Shown: positions 24,291 through 33,833, counted from the stretch's first letter. The stretch: 64,000 bases of DNA from an uncultured Allomuricauda sp. (GCF_947495325.1 NZ_CANLYK010000001.1:310001-374000), one strand, 5' to 3'. Notes: generated from the sequence alone by a model not told the origin. Numbers and translations are program-made.

Positions 24291-24325
24291 GTATTCAATT
24301 ATCAATTAGCAGTTGTCAATGGTCA
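24291..24325. repeat. Short degenerate repeat before gldF
   Basis: The stretch contains several imperfect copies of TCAATTATCAATT and TTGTCAATGGTCAA, and a related TTGTCAATTG lies at the end of the ABM gene. It looks like simple degenerate intergenic repeat DNA of no known function. Confidence 0.3.
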
Positions 24326-24373
24326 ACGAATTAGTTATCGGGCAGTATTTGAGTATGATTAGTGTTTGCATCG

Positions 24374-24685
24374 CTATTTGTCAATTGTATTATTGTTTAT
24401 TGAACATTGTCTCAAACTCCAAGCTTCCGGTTTTTCTGAAAACAGTTTTTTTGTATTGCTCCAAACACCCTTAAAAAAATCTGATGCCCTGTAGTTTTCC
24501 AAATCTGATTCGCTATCCCAAACGCTATACGTAAAAAATACACATGGATTTTTAAGGTCTTGATACCCCTCTACATGATTGCAACCTTCAAAATCCAATA
24601 TGCTCGATTTTGATACTTCAAAAATACGTTTAAAACTAGGAATATTTTCGGGTTTAAAAGTGAGTTTCACAATTCTAATAAGCAT
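24374..24685 (-). CDS. Antibiotic biosynthesis monooxygenase (ABM) domain protein
   Basis: This 103-residue single ABM/dimeric alpha-beta barrel has LIRIVKLTFKPENIPSFK, the CVFFTYSVWDSESDLENYR core and a terminal helix. Such small proteins may be quinol or heme-related monooxygenases or simply stress proteins; no catalytic residue is diagnostic. Its ATG directly follows the SAM hydrolase stop with no gap, so they are cotranscribed. The last ten residues (rich in Asn) are encoded by repeat-like DNA. Confidence 0.82.
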   Translation of the reverse strand: MLIRIVKLTFKPENIPSFKRIFEVSKSSILDFEGCNHVEGYQDLKNPCVFFTYSVWDSESDLENYRASDFFKGVWSNTKKLFSEKPEAWSLRQCSINNNTIDK

Positions 24686-25516
24686 TTATAGGAAATTTAT
24701 GGTCACTGTATCTCTGTAGTTTAGCCCCAATAGTGTTGAAGCGCCCCCTACAGTGTTTAAATCACTTTTATATATGGCAAGTTCAATATAACCTGCGGAA
24801 TTGAAAAGTGCCAATGCATCTCCAGGGCCTTTACGTTGAGATCTATCTAAATTATAATTGATGATTCCATTGTAACTATCATGAATGGTCTTCATCGTAT
24901 TTGTTCTAGCGGATATTTCAAAATCCCGTCCACTACGATAGGCTTCAAAAAGGCTCTTTTGAATGTTGGTAATAACATTTCCGTAATTATCAATATAAAT
25001 TACGTTACCAACTATGCTTTTACCATTATTGGTAATTCTGGGTTCAAATTCCCGTAATTCCTTTAATTCGTTAAAAGGTTTTCCAATGACCTCTAGTTTT
25101 CCACCACGGGAAATATGGCAAGCTGCCTGCACAAAAACGTCCAATACAGGAAAAGAACTTGTATTTAGATTTGGAATATTGATTTCCATTACTTTTTCCG
25201 GGGCTATTTCTGAAGTTATCAAGGAGATAACCCCATTGTTTGCACCTACAAAATAGTGTCCATCAACTTGTACTGCAATGTGTTGGTTTTCAGCTGATAG
25301 CTCAGAGTCTACACCTATAATATGGACCGTTCCAGTCGGAAAAGTACGGTACGCATTCTTTAAAATATAGGCACACTCTTGGATATTGAATGGACTAACA
25401 GCATGCGAAATATCAACAACATGGACCTCAGGAAGATCACTTAAAATATTCCCTTTTATAGCACCTACAAAGTGGTCTTTGTATCCAAAATCAGTAGTTA
25501 AAGTTATGATTGCCAT
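24686..25516 (-). CDS. SAM hydrolase (DUF62/SAM hydroxide adenosyltransferase family)
   Basis: This 276-residue enzyme is related to fluorinase/chlorinase but of the hydrolase type, converting S-adenosylmethionine plus water to adenosine and methionine. Signature stretches are TLTTDFGYKDHFVGAIKG at the N-terminus, VGANNGVISL, and IDNYGNVITNI in the C-terminal barrel. It is cytoplasmic with no signal. It is divergent from phoH and upstream of the ABM, gldF and gldG genes; this order is familiar from flavobacteria. Its physiological role is not settled. Confidence 0.92.
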   Translation of the reverse strand: MAIITLTTDFGYKDHFVGAIKGNILSDLPEVHVVDISHAVSPFNIQECAYILKNAYRTFPTGTVHIIGVDSELSAENQHIAVQVDGHYFVGANNGVISLITSEIAPEKVMEINIPNLNTSSFPVLDVFVQAACHISRGGKLEVIGKPFNELKELREFEPRITNNGKSIVGNVIYIDNYGNVITNIQKSLFEAYRSGRDFEISARTNTMKTIHDSYNGIINYNLDRSQRKGPGDALALFNSAGYIELAIYKSDLNTVGGASTLLGLNYRDTVTINFL

Positions 25517-25639
25517 GCAATACTGTTGATATGTTTTTTCTTGCTCAAATTGATTTTTGGTTAAGTTTGTGGGGTAAAATTAAATAAAAAAGAAAGAATA
25601 AAGTTTCTTCAAAAATAACCTTAAAACATCCCACTTTTT

Positions 25640-26593
25640 TTGAACGAATTAATCATAGAACTCACGGAGATTAGCCCACAAGATTTTTTTGGGCAGCAGA
25701 ATGAAAATATTGAACTTCTTAAAAAGTATTTCCCCAAACTTAAGATTGTTGCCCGTGGTAGCAAAATAAAGGTTTATGGAGATCAGGAGTTATTGGAAGA
25801 GTTTGATAAACGCTTTGATATGCTCACGACCCATTTTGCCAAATACAATAAGTTGGATGAAAATATGATCGAGCGGGTACTCACCAGTAACGGCAAAGAA
25901 GACTATACCTCATCTAAGAGCAGTGGGGATGTTTTGGTACACGGCGTTAGCGGTAAATTGATAAAGGCCCAAACCGCAAACCAAAGACGACTTGTTGATG
26001 CTTGCAAAAAGAATGATATGGTCTTTGCCATTGGACCTGCTGGTACAGGAAAGACCTATACCGGTGTTGCCTTGGCAGTAAAAGCTTTAAAAGAAAAACA
26101 GGTTAGACGAATTATTTTAACCCGGCCTGCGGTGGAGGCAGGGGAGAACCTTGGTTTTCTTCCAGGAGATTTAAAGGAAAAACTAGATCCCTATATGCAA
26201 CCACTTTATGATGCACTTCGTGATATGATTGCACCAGAACGTTTGGATAAATATATAGAAGACGGAACTATTCAAATTGCACCCATGGCATTTATGCGCG
26301 GTAGAACTTTGGACAATGCCTTTGTTATTTTGGATGAAGCACAGAATACTACACACGCCCAGATGAAAATGTTTTTGACACGTATGGGTAAGAACGCAAA
26401 GTTCTTATTAACAGGAGACCCGGGACAAATTGATCTTCCTCGCCGGGTAACCTCTGGTTTAAAAGAAGCGCTTCTAATTTTAAAGGATGTAGAGGGAATC
26501 AGTATGATTTATCTGGATGATAAAGATGTTATTCGTCATAAATTGGTCAAAAAAGTTATTGACGCCTATAAAAATATTGAGCACCATAATTAG
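25640..26593 (+). CDS. PhoH family ATPase
   Basis: This 317-residue P-loop protein of the PhoH/PhoL type has Walker A GPAGTGKT (132-139) and Walker B VILDEAQN (~227-234). The start is TTG (25640), supported by the family-like N-terminus MNELIIELTEI and absence of a nearby in-frame ATG. PhoH proteins are linked to RNA metabolism and phosphate stress, often beside ybeY; here the neighbour is purC, 6 bp downstream. Confidence 0.93.
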   Translation: MNELIIELTEISPQDFFGQQNENIELLKKYFPKLKIVARGSKIKVYGDQELLEEFDKRFDMLTTHFAKYNKLDENMIERVLTSNGKEDYTSSKSSGDVLVHGVSGKLIKAQTANQRRLVDACKKNDMVFAIGPAGTGKTYTGVALAVKALKEKQVRRIILTRPAVEAGENLGFLPGDLKEKLDPYMQPLYDALRDMIAPERLDKYIEDGTIQIAPMAFMRGRTLDNAFVILDEAQNTTHAQMKMFLTRMGKNAKFLLTGDPGQIDLPRRVTSGLKEALLILKDVEGISMIYLDDKDVIRHKLVKKVIDAYKNIEHHN

Positions 26594-26599
26594 CAGCGC

Positions 26600-27553
26600 A
26601 TGTCAAATACTTTAATGGATACTAATTTCCATTTTTCAGGTCAAAAATCTATTTACAAAGGAAAAGTTAGGGAGGTTTATACCCTAGAGAACGATGTTTT
26701 GGTAATGATAGCCACAGACCGTCTTTCTGCTTTTGATGTGGTAATGCCCAAAGGAATACCCTATAAAGGACAAATTCTTAATCAGATAGCGACTAAAATG
26801 ATGGAATCAACCAAGGACATTGTCCCCAATTGGTTGCTTTCAACACCAGACCCAAATGTTGCGGTAGGCGAGGCCTGTGAACCCTTTAAGGTTGAAATGG
26901 TAATTCGAGGCTATCTATCCGGTCATGCTGCTCGTGAGTACAAGGCTGGGAAACGAATTTTATGCGGGGAACCCATGCCAGAGGGCATGAAAGAAAACGA
27001 TAAGTTTCCAACACCTATTATAACTCCTGCCACCAAAGCTGAAAAAGGAGAGCATGATGAAGATATTTCAAAAGAGGAAATCTTAAGCAGAGGAATTGTA
27101 ACGAAGGCTGATTATGAAGTTTTGGAAAAGTATACCAAGGCCTTATTTCAAAGAGGCACTGAAATTGCTGCCCAACGTGGATTGATTTTAGTGGATACCA
27201 AATACGAGTTTGGTAAAACCAAGAATGGCGAAATCGTTTTGATTGATGAAATACACACTCCAGATTCATCAAGGTATTTTTATGCTGATGGATATGAAGA
27301 GCGCCAGGTTAATGGCGAAGCTCAAAAACAGCTCTCCAAAGAATTTGTTCGGCAATGGTTAATTTCCAATGGATTTCAGGGTTTGGAAGGGCAAACTGCT
27401 CCTGAAATGAGTGATGCATATGTTGAATCTGTCTCAGAAAGGTATATTGAATTGTACGAAAGTATTATGGGGGAGAAGTTTGAGAAAGCAGATATCTCCA
27501 ATATTCATGAGCGGATTGGGTCCAATGTTGCCAACTATCTAGGCTCAAAGTAA
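26600..27553 (+). CDS. purC: SAICAR synthetase (phosphoribosylaminoimidazole-succinocarboxamide synthase)
   Basis: This 317-residue purine-biosynthesis enzyme joins CAIR and aspartate with ATP. The family landmarks are YKGKVREVY near the N-terminus, [26 protein letters not shown] and [12 protein letters not shown]. Its length is that of the longer yeast-like/Bacteroidota form. It lies 6 bp after phoH, probably in the same transcript. No terminator hairpin is seen after it. Confidence 0.96.
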   Translation: MSNTLMDTNFHFSGQKSIYKGKVREVYTLENDVLVMIATDRLSAFDVVMPKGIPYKGQILNQIATKMMESTKDIVPNWLLSTPDPNVAVGEACEPFKVEMVIRGYLSGHAAREYKAGKRILCGEPMPEGMKENDKFPTPIITPATKAEKGEHDEDISKEEILSRGIVTKADYEVLEKYTKALFQRGTEIAAQRGLILVDTKYEFGKTKNGEIVLIDEIHTPDSSRYFYADGYEERQVNGEAQKQLSKEFVRQWLISNGFQGLEGQTAPEMSDAYVESVSERYIELYESIMGEKFEKADISNIHERIGSNVANYLGSK

Positions 27554-27654
27554 TATGTTAATAGTCTTGTATTGAGTTGTATTCCTTAGGCGTTGTACAC
27601 AGATATTTTTGAAAGTTATTTCCTATCTTTAGAATGTAGAAAAAAGAAGTAGTG

Positions 27655-28458
27655 ATGGGAAGGAAACTCTTGATATTTTTACTGACCCTTGTCTTTTTAA
27701 CTTGCTCAAAAGATAGCGCGCCAGATGAGGGACTACCTATTGTTACTACTGATGAGCCTAGAAGTATCTTAAGAAATTCCGCTATCCTAGGGGGTGATGT
27801 TTCCGAGTCTTCGGAAGGAACAATTTTAGAACACGGGGTAGAATGGGGACTTGCTGGAATACCTCCTGAGGAGGATAACAGGATTGAAATAGGGAGTGGT
27901 CCAGGCACCTTTAGGGAAACATATCAAATATTTGAAGCCAATACAGCATATTACTACAGGGCATATGCAGTGAATGAAAATGGCATTGGGTATGGAAAAG
28001 TGTACGAATTTACAACTGCTGACGATATGCCCTGCGATTATCAGATGGAAAATCATTTGTATTTGAATTCCATGGAATTGGTTATAGATGAATTTCATAT
28101 ATCTGGAAGCCCAGGTCTGGGTTTTGCCAATGTTAGCTTCTTTGTGGGTACTGTGGATGATTCCACGGGGCATTGGTACACTGTAAGCTTGGGTTTTTGT
28201 GAACTAAAAGCAGCATTTCCGTTGACGGGAACGTATGGTATTCGGGAAGACCGTACTTTTTTTGTTGATGATTGTTTTGATGGAAAAACACACATCAGGG
28301 TTAATAGTAATATCTTGGACGAAACTTTGATTGTCTTGAATGGGGAAAGCATTTATGTTGAAAACTATGACAACAAAAAAATGGTTTTTACTTTTTGCGA
28401 TGTTCAATTGAGTGGTAACAACACCTTGAATGGACAAATAACCTATGTAGACGAGTAA
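27655..28458 (+). CDS. Hypothetical lipoprotein with fibronectin-like domain
   Basis: This 267-residue exported protein has signal peptide and lipobox FLTC followed by SKDSAPDEG, a charged segment that may favour surface location. The first half is an Ig/FN3-like module as seen in many Bacteroidota surface proteins (VTTDEPRSI... ATLGG-like ILGGDV... YYYRAYAVNENG... YEFTT). The second half (residues ~130-267) is beta-rich and unassigned. A GTG codon directly before the ATG is an alternative start. It stands alone between purC and acs. Function unknown. Confidence 0.8.
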   Translation: MGRKLLIFLLTLVFLTCSKDSAPDEGLPIVTTDEPRSILRNSAILGGDVSESSEGTILEHGVEWGLAGIPPEEDNRIEIGSGPGTFRETYQIFEANTAYYYRAYAVNENGIGYGKVYEFTTADDMPCDYQMENHLYLNSMELVIDEFHISGSPGLGFANVSFFVGTVDDSTGHWYTVSLGFCELKAAFPLTGTYGIREDRTFFVDDCFDGKTHIRVNSNILDETLIVLNGESIYVENYDNKKMVFTFCDVQLSGNNTLNGQITYVDE

Positions 28459-28575
28459 AAGATAAAAACTTAACTTATCCTCAATTAATTTTGGCAGAAT
28501 CATTAGTGCCTTTGGAAAAGAGGCTTCGGAGTCGATTGATTAGACTTTAATTAAAATGGCTCAATAATTATTTTT

Positions 28576-28600
28576 GGAAGGAATAAACACTTCCTTTTTT
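28576..28600 (+). terminator. Short intrinsic terminator upstream of acs
   Basis: The arms GGAAG and CTTCC with a 9-base loop are followed by TTTTTT. It probably ends the lipoprotein transcript, or a short leader or small RNA starting near 28520. Confidence 0.5.
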
Positions 28601-28636
28601 GCTATTTTTAAGCTCTAAACCTTATCGCACACATTC

Positions 28637-30544
28637 ATGAGTAATTACCATATCAAACATTTAGAAGAGTATTTTCAAGTATATCGAAAATCTGTTCGGA
28701 ATCCAGAGGATTTTTGGGAAGAAGTAGCCGAGGAGCACTTTGTCTGGAGAAAAAAATGGAATTCTGTGTTGGATTGGGATTTCTCAAAACCTGAGATTAA
28801 ATGGTTTGATGGAGCACAGTTGAATATTACTGAAAATTGTATCGATAGGCATTTGCATATCCGTGGAGATAAAACGGCCATTCTTTTTGAACCCAATGAC
28901 CCAAATGAAGAGGCAGAACATATTACATACAGACAACTGCATGAACGTGTATGCAAGTTTGCCAACGTTTTAAAAGATAATGGTATCCAAAAAGGCGACA
29001 GGGTTGTCATTTATTTGCCAATGATTCCAGAGTTGGCAATTTCGGTTTTGGCGTGCGCACGAATTGGGGCTGTCCATTCCGTGGTATTTGCAGGGTTTTC
29101 TTCTACTGCTTTGGCAACTCGAATCAATGATTGTGAAGCAAAAATGGTATTGACTTCGGATGGGTCATATCGAGGTAAGAAAGTAATCGATTTAAAAGGG
29201 ATAGTTGATGAAGCTTTGGAACAATGCCCTGTTGTAGAATCGGTTTTGGTCGCAAAGCGAACCAATACCGAAATCGAAATGAAAGAAGGTCGGGATAAAT
29301 GGTTGCAACCTCTCTTGGAAAGTGCCTATGCCGATTATACTCCCGAGGTGATGGAAGCAGAAGACCCGTTATTTATTTTGTATACATCTGGATCAACGGG
29401 ACGTCCAAAAGGAATGCTTCACACCACTGCAGGTTATATGGTCTATACAGCCTATACGTTTAAAAACGTATTCCAATATCGTGAGGATGATGTGTATTGG
29501 TGTACCGCAGATATTGGTTGGATTACGGGGCATTCGTACATTGTCTATGGGCCACTTGCGAATGGGGCAACCACCGTTATGTTTGAAGGAGTACCCTCTT
29601 ATCCTGATTTTGGACGTTTTTGGGAAATTGTTCAAAAACATAAAATCACACAATTTTATACGGCACCCACTGCGATTAGGGCCTTGGCAAAAGAGAATTT
29701 GGATTTTGTTACCAAATATGACTTATCCAGCCTAAAAGTACTTGGCACTGTTGGGGAGCCTATAAATGAGGAAGCGTGGCACTGGTACAATGATCATGTG
29801 GGTGAGAAGAAATGCCCCATTGTGGATACGTGGTGGCAAACGGAAACAGGAGGAATTTTAATTTCTCCAATTCCCTTTTCTACACCAACAAAACCTACCT
29901 ACGCCACATTGCCAATGCCTGGAATTCAACCCGCATTGATGGATGAAAATGGTAAAGAAATTTTAGGTAATCAAGTTGATGGAAGACTGTGTGTTAAATT
30001 TCCATGGCCATCAATTGCCAGAAGTATCTGGGGTGACCACCAACGCTATAAAGACACGTATTTCTCGGCTTTCGAGGGTAAATATTTCACTGGAGATGGC
30101 GCCCTACGTGATGAAGTGGGTTATTACAGAATCACAGGTAGGGTAGATGATGTCATCATTGTATCGGGCCATAATTTGGGTACTGCACCTATTGAGGACG
30201 CTATCAATGAACATCCGGCCGTTGCAGAATCTGCTATTGTTGGTTTTCCGCATGAAATTAAAGGAAATGCTTTATATGGTTATGTGATTTTAAAGGAAAC
30301 AGGTGAGTCACGAGATCGTGATAATCTTAAGAAAGAAATCAACCAAATGATTACCGAGCATATTGGCCCAATTGCCAAATTGGACAAAATTCAGTTTGTT
30401 CCAGGACTTCCTAAGACAAGAAGCGGGAAAATTATGCGCCGTATTTTACGAAAAATTGCATCCAACGAAACGGGCAATTTGGGAGATACTTCAACCTTGT
30501 TGAATCCAGAGGTGGTAGAGGAAATTATTAAAGAGAGCCTATAA
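28637..30544 (+). CDS. acs: Acetyl-CoA synthetase (AMP-forming)
   Basis: This 635-residue cytoplasmic enzyme activates acetate to acetyl-CoA via acetyl-AMP. The ANL-family core motif is YTSGSTGRPKG, then YWCTADIGWITGHSY, DTWWQTETGG and the hinge GRVDDVI. The catalytic Lys598 in TRSGKIMRR is the usual acetylation-regulated residue. It is convergent with a DEDDh exonuclease gene (3-bp gap) that is paired with a cNMP/CBS/DUF294 signalling protein; that pair is often found near acetate-use genes. Confidence 0.97.
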   Translation: MSNYHIKHLEEYFQVYRKSVRNPEDFWEEVAEEHFVWRKKWNSVLDWDFSKPEIKWFDGAQLNITENCIDRHLHIRGDKTAILFEPNDPNEEAEHITYRQLHERVCKFANVLKDNGIQKGDRVVIYLPMIPELAISVLACARIGAVHSVVFAGFSSTALATRINDCEAKMVLTSDGSYRGKKVIDLKGIVDEALEQCPVVESVLVAKRTNTEIEMKEGRDKWLQPLLESAYADYTPEVMEAEDPLFILYTSGSTGRPKGMLHTTAGYMVYTAYTFKNVFQYREDDVYWCTADIGWITGHSYIVYGPLANGATTVMFEGVPSYPDFGRFWEIVQKHKITQFYTAPTAIRALAKENLDFVTKYDLSSLKVLGTVGEPINEEAWHWYNDHVGEKKCPIVDTWWQTETGGILISPIPFSTPTKPTYATLPMPGIQPALMDENGKEILGNQVDGRLCVKFPWPSIARSIWGDHQRYKDTYFSAFEGKYFTGDGALRDEVGYYRITGRVDDVIIVSGHNLGTAPIEDAINEHPAVAESAIVGFPHEIKGNALYGYVILKETGESRDRDNLKKEINQMITEHIGPIAKLDKIQFVPGLPKTRSGKIMRRILRKIASNETGNLGDTSTLLNPEVVEEIIKESL

Positions 30545-30547
30545 TTC

Positions 30548-31225
30548 TCAAAGTCCAAATTTTAGCGGCTTTTGTTTGTTGATGAGGTCACCAAGGTTTT
30601 TTGGTTTAAGTTTATCCAAAATGCCAAGAAAAGCGATTACGGTAATATAGGTATCTCCTAAAGCGGTATGCCTATCTTTTTTAGAAATACTGAATTTTTC
30701 CGCTAAATCATCTAACGAATACTGCTCCTTTTTTTGTAATACGGAAGTTGTAAGTAAGGTTCTTTTGTAAAGTAATCCGGTATCAAGTGTTTGATTCTTT
30801 AGTTTGGGCAGACCATTTCTTTTTAGAGCTTGGTTAATCATAGCAACATCAAACATGACATGATGCCCAACTAAAACATGGTTTTTAATGTATGATAGGA
30901 ATTGTTCCAACGCTTCAACTTCAGTAATGCATTTTTTCTTTCCTTTTTTAAGAATACCATGAATCTCAGCACTATCAGCATTATAATGAGTTTGAGAAAT
31001 GTAGACTTCAAAACTTTCTTTAACCAGAATATTTTTGTTAATGAGTTTCAAAGCCCCAATGCTAAGGATTCTATCTTTATCAAAACTAAAACCTGTGGTT
31101 TCTGTATCGAAAATTACAAACTGATTTTCATTAATGTTGACAGGAAGTTTATCTTTAAACTGATTGGAATAGTCTTTCCAGAAAGTTGGCAAATCCTTTT
31201 GTTTTTTCTTTTGGAAAAGTCGCAT
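30548..31225 (-). CDS. DEDDh 3'-5' exonuclease (DnaQ/epsilon-like)
   Basis: This 225-residue exonuclease domain protein has all five catalytic residues in place: Asp40 and Glu42 (FDTETTGF), Asp126 (HHVMFDVAMI), His186 and Asp191 (HTALGD). It is too short for a replicative polymerase and has no other domain, so it resembles stand-alone DnaQ-like nucleases. Its start overlaps the stop of the DUF294 gene by one base, showing tight coupling. The functional link to the partner is unknown. Confidence 0.9.
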   Translation of the reverse strand: MRLFQKKKQKDLPTFWKDYSNQFKDKLPVNINENQFVIFDTETTGFSFDKDRILSIGALKLINKNILVKESFEVYISQTHYNADSAEIHGILKKGKKKCITEVEALEQFLSYIKNHVLVGHHVMFDVAMINQALKRNGLPKLKNQTLDTGLLYKRTLLTTSVLQKKEQYSLDDLAEKFSISKKDRHTALGDTYITVIAFLGILDKLKPKNLGDLINKQKPLKFGL

Positions 31226-33144
31226 TACCCTAAAATATTCTTGATTTGGAACCGTACCTGCAATAATTCTTGAATTTCCTTAATAGTTTTAAAGGTTCTC
31301 TTGAGCTTTATTTTCTCTTCTTTGTTGAGTTTGTCCAAAGCTATAAACCTACCTGAATCATTATGTTGTAAACCTTGAATAGTTCTAAATTTTAACAACG
31401 CCTTACTGGCATAGGAGCATGCTAAATAAAACTCTTTGTTTTGAGGTTCCAGTTCTGCCAGTTTCTCAAAACGCTCTGCAGTATTGTTAATGGACTTTAC
31501 AGAATGGGAAAGAATCAATACCCTTGCCGCATCTATAAGTGGCATCAATGCGCGTAGTTTGAGATCAAAAAAATCTTTGTGCGCCCCATCTTGTTCTACC
31601 AAAAAATCTCTAAAAAACCCCGTAGGCGATGGGTTTTGCAAAGCTCCGCCAGCTAAATGTGTTAAGAACAACGGATGCTTTTCTACGCTGGCAAAAATAT
31701 GTTTAGAAAGCTCATCTGTAAGCTTTTTATCTCCATAAGTAACATTGTAATCAAAAAAGATAGAGGATAAAAGCACTTCATCTGGCCCTGGATTAGTAAT
31801 CCAATGGGTGGTCACCTCTTTCCATTCGCTTAGACTATGGCACCATAATGGATTAGAAGCCATCATTTCGGCAGGGCAATACTCATAACCTATAGTGTTC
31901 AATTCCTTGGTTATCATTGATCCAAGTTTTAAAAAGTAATCAGTGGTCTCTTTTTGCTTGTTTTTAGGGACATCTTCAAAAAGAATGGCGTTGTCCTGAT
32001 CGGTATTCAATAATTGTTCGGCTCTTCCTTGACTACCCATGGTCAACCAAGCGAATCTTACAGGCGGTTCTGTATCCATATTTTTGATGACAATTTTTAT
32101 CACCTGTTTTATTGTGGCATCATTTAGTTCAGATATAATTTTTGAAACTAATCTTATAGGAATATTTTCATCTAAATAACCCCTGAGTAAATTCATTACC
32201 CCATGTCTTATGGAACGTAACCTTTTGGTGCTTCTACACCTTTTAATGGCCCGCATCAGTACTGCAGGATTATTACCAATAGCGACCATTACATCATGCT
32301 TTGACAGTATCCCCACTGCAGGTGTTTCAGGAGTTCCATCCTCGGTTAAACATAGATGACTTATGTTGCTTTTCATCATGGCCATTTGAGCCTGGGTAAT
32401 GGTAAGCTCTCTTGGGTAGGTGATAACAGGAGATGTCATAACTTCTTTTGCGGTTCCACCAATTGGAACAAGACCAGTGAAAATTTTGTTTCTGATATCT
32501 TTATCAGTTATAATACCAACGGGAAGTTCATTTTTTACGACCAGAATACACCCCACATTGTTAATGGTCATGGTGTTGGCAACCATCTTTATTTTAGTAC
32601 TTTCCGTACAGGTGACCAAATTTGTGGAATAACGGACTGGTTGAAGATCTAGAAGTTTATTTTCAGGATTAGTTTCAGTATGATTAGAAATACCGTACAG
32701 CTTTCCACTATGCTTTATAGAATATGGATTACGGGTGTTAGATGCAAAGCTTTCTATCAAAAAATCTCCAACCCGCTTATTTTCAAGGGCAATAGGCTTA
32801 AATTCCTTGATGGGGATGGCATATAATATGGTTTCCTCATGTGCTTTCGCTTCCAATTTGTAATTCTCCTTTGCCATTAGGGGTCGTAAACCAAAAATAT
32901 CTCCCTCGTCACATATATCCAGAACACTGGTTGTGTCTTTTTTTGCAAGGGCTATGGCTCCTTTATGGACAACATAAAAGTATTCATGAGGTTCCTCATT
33001 TTCTGTGAAAATTATACTGTTGTTTTCTTTGTAGATAATAGATACTTCGTAGGAAAGCTTTTGCAACTGATTTTCCTCCAAGATATTAAAAGGAGGGAAG
33101 TTTTTAAGAAAATCTGCAACCCGTTCAGAAATGGTATTTTTCAT
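31225..33144 (-). CDS. cNMP-binding / CBS / DUF294 putative nucleotidyltransferase
   Basis: This 639-residue cytoplasmic signalling protein has an N-terminal cyclic-nucleotide-binding-type domain (~18-130), a CBS pair (~170-290), and a DUF294 GlnD-like nucleotidyltransferase core with GSQGRAEQLLNTDQDNAILF (~378-398). A helical DUF294 C-terminal domain follows. GlnD-type cores transfer nucleotides to a protein, but the target is unknown here. The gene precedes and overlaps a DnaQ-like exonuclease, and acs is the next convergent gene. This trio suggests control of carbon or acetate use by a nucleotide ligand (inference). Confidence 0.9.
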   Translation of the reverse strand: MKNTISERVADFLKNFPPFNILEENQLQKLSYEVSIIYKENNSIIFTENEEPHEYFYVVHKGAIALAKKDTTSVLDICDEGDIFGLRPLMAKENYKLEAKAHEETILYAIPIKEFKPIALENKRVGDFLIESFASNTRNPYSIKHSGKLYGISNHTETNPENKLLDLQPVRYSTNLVTCTESTKIKMVANTMTINNVGCILVVKNELPVGIITDKDIRNKIFTGLVPIGGTAKEVMTSPVITYPRELTITQAQMAMMKSNISHLCLTEDGTPETPAVGILSKHDVMVAIGNNPAVLMRAIKRCRSTKRLRSIRHGVMNLLRGYLDENIPIRLVSKIISELNDATIKQVIKIVIKNMDTEPPVRFAWLTMGSQGRAEQLLNTDQDNAILFEDVPKNKQKETTDYFLKLGSMITKELNTIGYEYCPAEMMASNPLWCHSLSEWKEVTTHWITNPGPDEVLLSSIFFDYNVTYGDKKLTDELSKHIFASVEKHPLFLTHLAGGALQNPSPTGFFRDFLVEQDGAHKDFFDLKLRALMPLIDAARVLILSHSVKSINNTAERFEKLAELEPQNKEFYLACSYASKALLKFRTIQGLQHNDSGRFIALDKLNKEEKIKLKRTFKTIKEIQELLQVRFQIKNILG

Positions 33145-33189
33145 ACCACAAATTTAGGCCTAAAACCAATTCTTAAAGTGTTTAAAAAG

Positions 33190-33217
33190 AAAAAGACCAT
33201 CAATTGATGGTCTTTTT
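33190..33217. terminator. Intrinsic terminator after tRNA-Met
   Basis: A perfect GACCATC/GATGGTC stem with loop AATT is flanked by five A and five T. It sits two bases past the tRNA 3' end on the minus strand. Confidence 0.9.
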
Positions 33218-33219
33218 CG

Positions 33220-33293
33220 TAGCGAGAGGGGGACTTGAACCCCCGACCTCAGGGTTATGAATCCTGCGCTCTAACCACCTGAGCTACCTCGCC
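33220..33293 (-). tRNA. tRNA-Met (anticodon CAT)
   Basis: Read on the minus strand it is a 74-base cloverleaf. The acceptor GGCGAGG pairs with TCTCGCT (G-T pairs at the ends), the D arm is GCTC...GAGC, and the anticodon loop is TTCATAA. The T arm is GGGGG-TTCAAGT-CCCCC. CCA is not encoded. The position 31-39 pair is A-C. The layout resembles flavobacterial elongator tRNA-Met rather than initiator; an Ile2 (lysidine) identity cannot be fully excluded. Confidence 0.93.
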
Positions 33294-33313
33294 GTGGTTG
33301 CGTTAAGCGGGTG

Positions 33314-33340
33314 CAAATATAAAGTTTAATTTTTGCTCAA
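33314..33340 (-). promoter_or_regulatory. Promoter of tRNA-Met
   Basis: On the minus strand a TTG (33338-33340) is followed after 16 bases by TATATTTG (33314-33321), a full Bacteroidetes -7 box, about 20 bases before the tRNA. Confidence 0.6.
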
Positions 33341-33429
33341 TCAAAATTCAAATTAATTTATTATTTGATATTTATTTTTATATCTTCCCAATCTATATTA
33401 AATGTTGAAAGGCAAAATTAAGTGTAAGA

Positions 33430-33813
33430 ATGAGTGATAAAATTAAATTTGAAATAGAGTTTGTAATACAGGCCTCGCCACAGTTGCTCTATCAATATAT
33501 ATCCACTCCCTCTGGTTTATCAGAATGGTATGCAGACAATGTAAATTCCCGTAGTGAATTGTTCACTTTTATATGGGATGGATCTGAAGAAAATGCCAAG
33601 TTGTTAAAAAAGAAAAGTGATGAGTTTGTTAAGTTTTCTTGGGAGGAAAATGATGATGACAGTTTTTTTGAAATGCGTATAATTGTTGATGAGATAACAA
33701 AAGATGTATCGCTGTTCATAACAGATTTTGCCGATGATGATGAGGTAGATGAGGCAAAAATGCTTTGGGAAAACCAAGTGTCAGATTTAAAACAAGTATT
33801 AGGTTCAAAATAG
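33430..33813 (+). CDS. START-like (SRPBCC/AHSA1-type) domain protein
   Basis: This 127-residue single-domain protein has the sequence VIQASPQLLYQYISTPSGLSEWYAD at the start and FIWDGSEENAKL in the core, typical of the Bacteroidota START-like domain. It is rich in acidic residues toward the C-terminus. It has no signal peptide and no catalytic residues, so ligand binding is likely but the ligand is unknown. Its terminator is nested in the promoter of the next gene. Confidence 0.87.
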   Translation: MSDKIKFEIEFVIQASPQLLYQYISTPSGLSEWYADNVNSRSELFTFIWDGSEENAKLLKKKSDEFVKFSWEENDDDSFFEMRIIVDEITKDVSLFITDFADDDEVDEAKMLWENQVSDLKQVLGSK

Positions 33814-33833
33814 AAGGATTCTTAACTAAAACG

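Noticed and set aside
27558-27908. 116-residue minus-strand frame opposite the FN3-like lipoprotein
   Set aside because: It overlaps a well-supported exported lipoprotein, has no recognisable domain and its composition looks like a mirror of the real frame.
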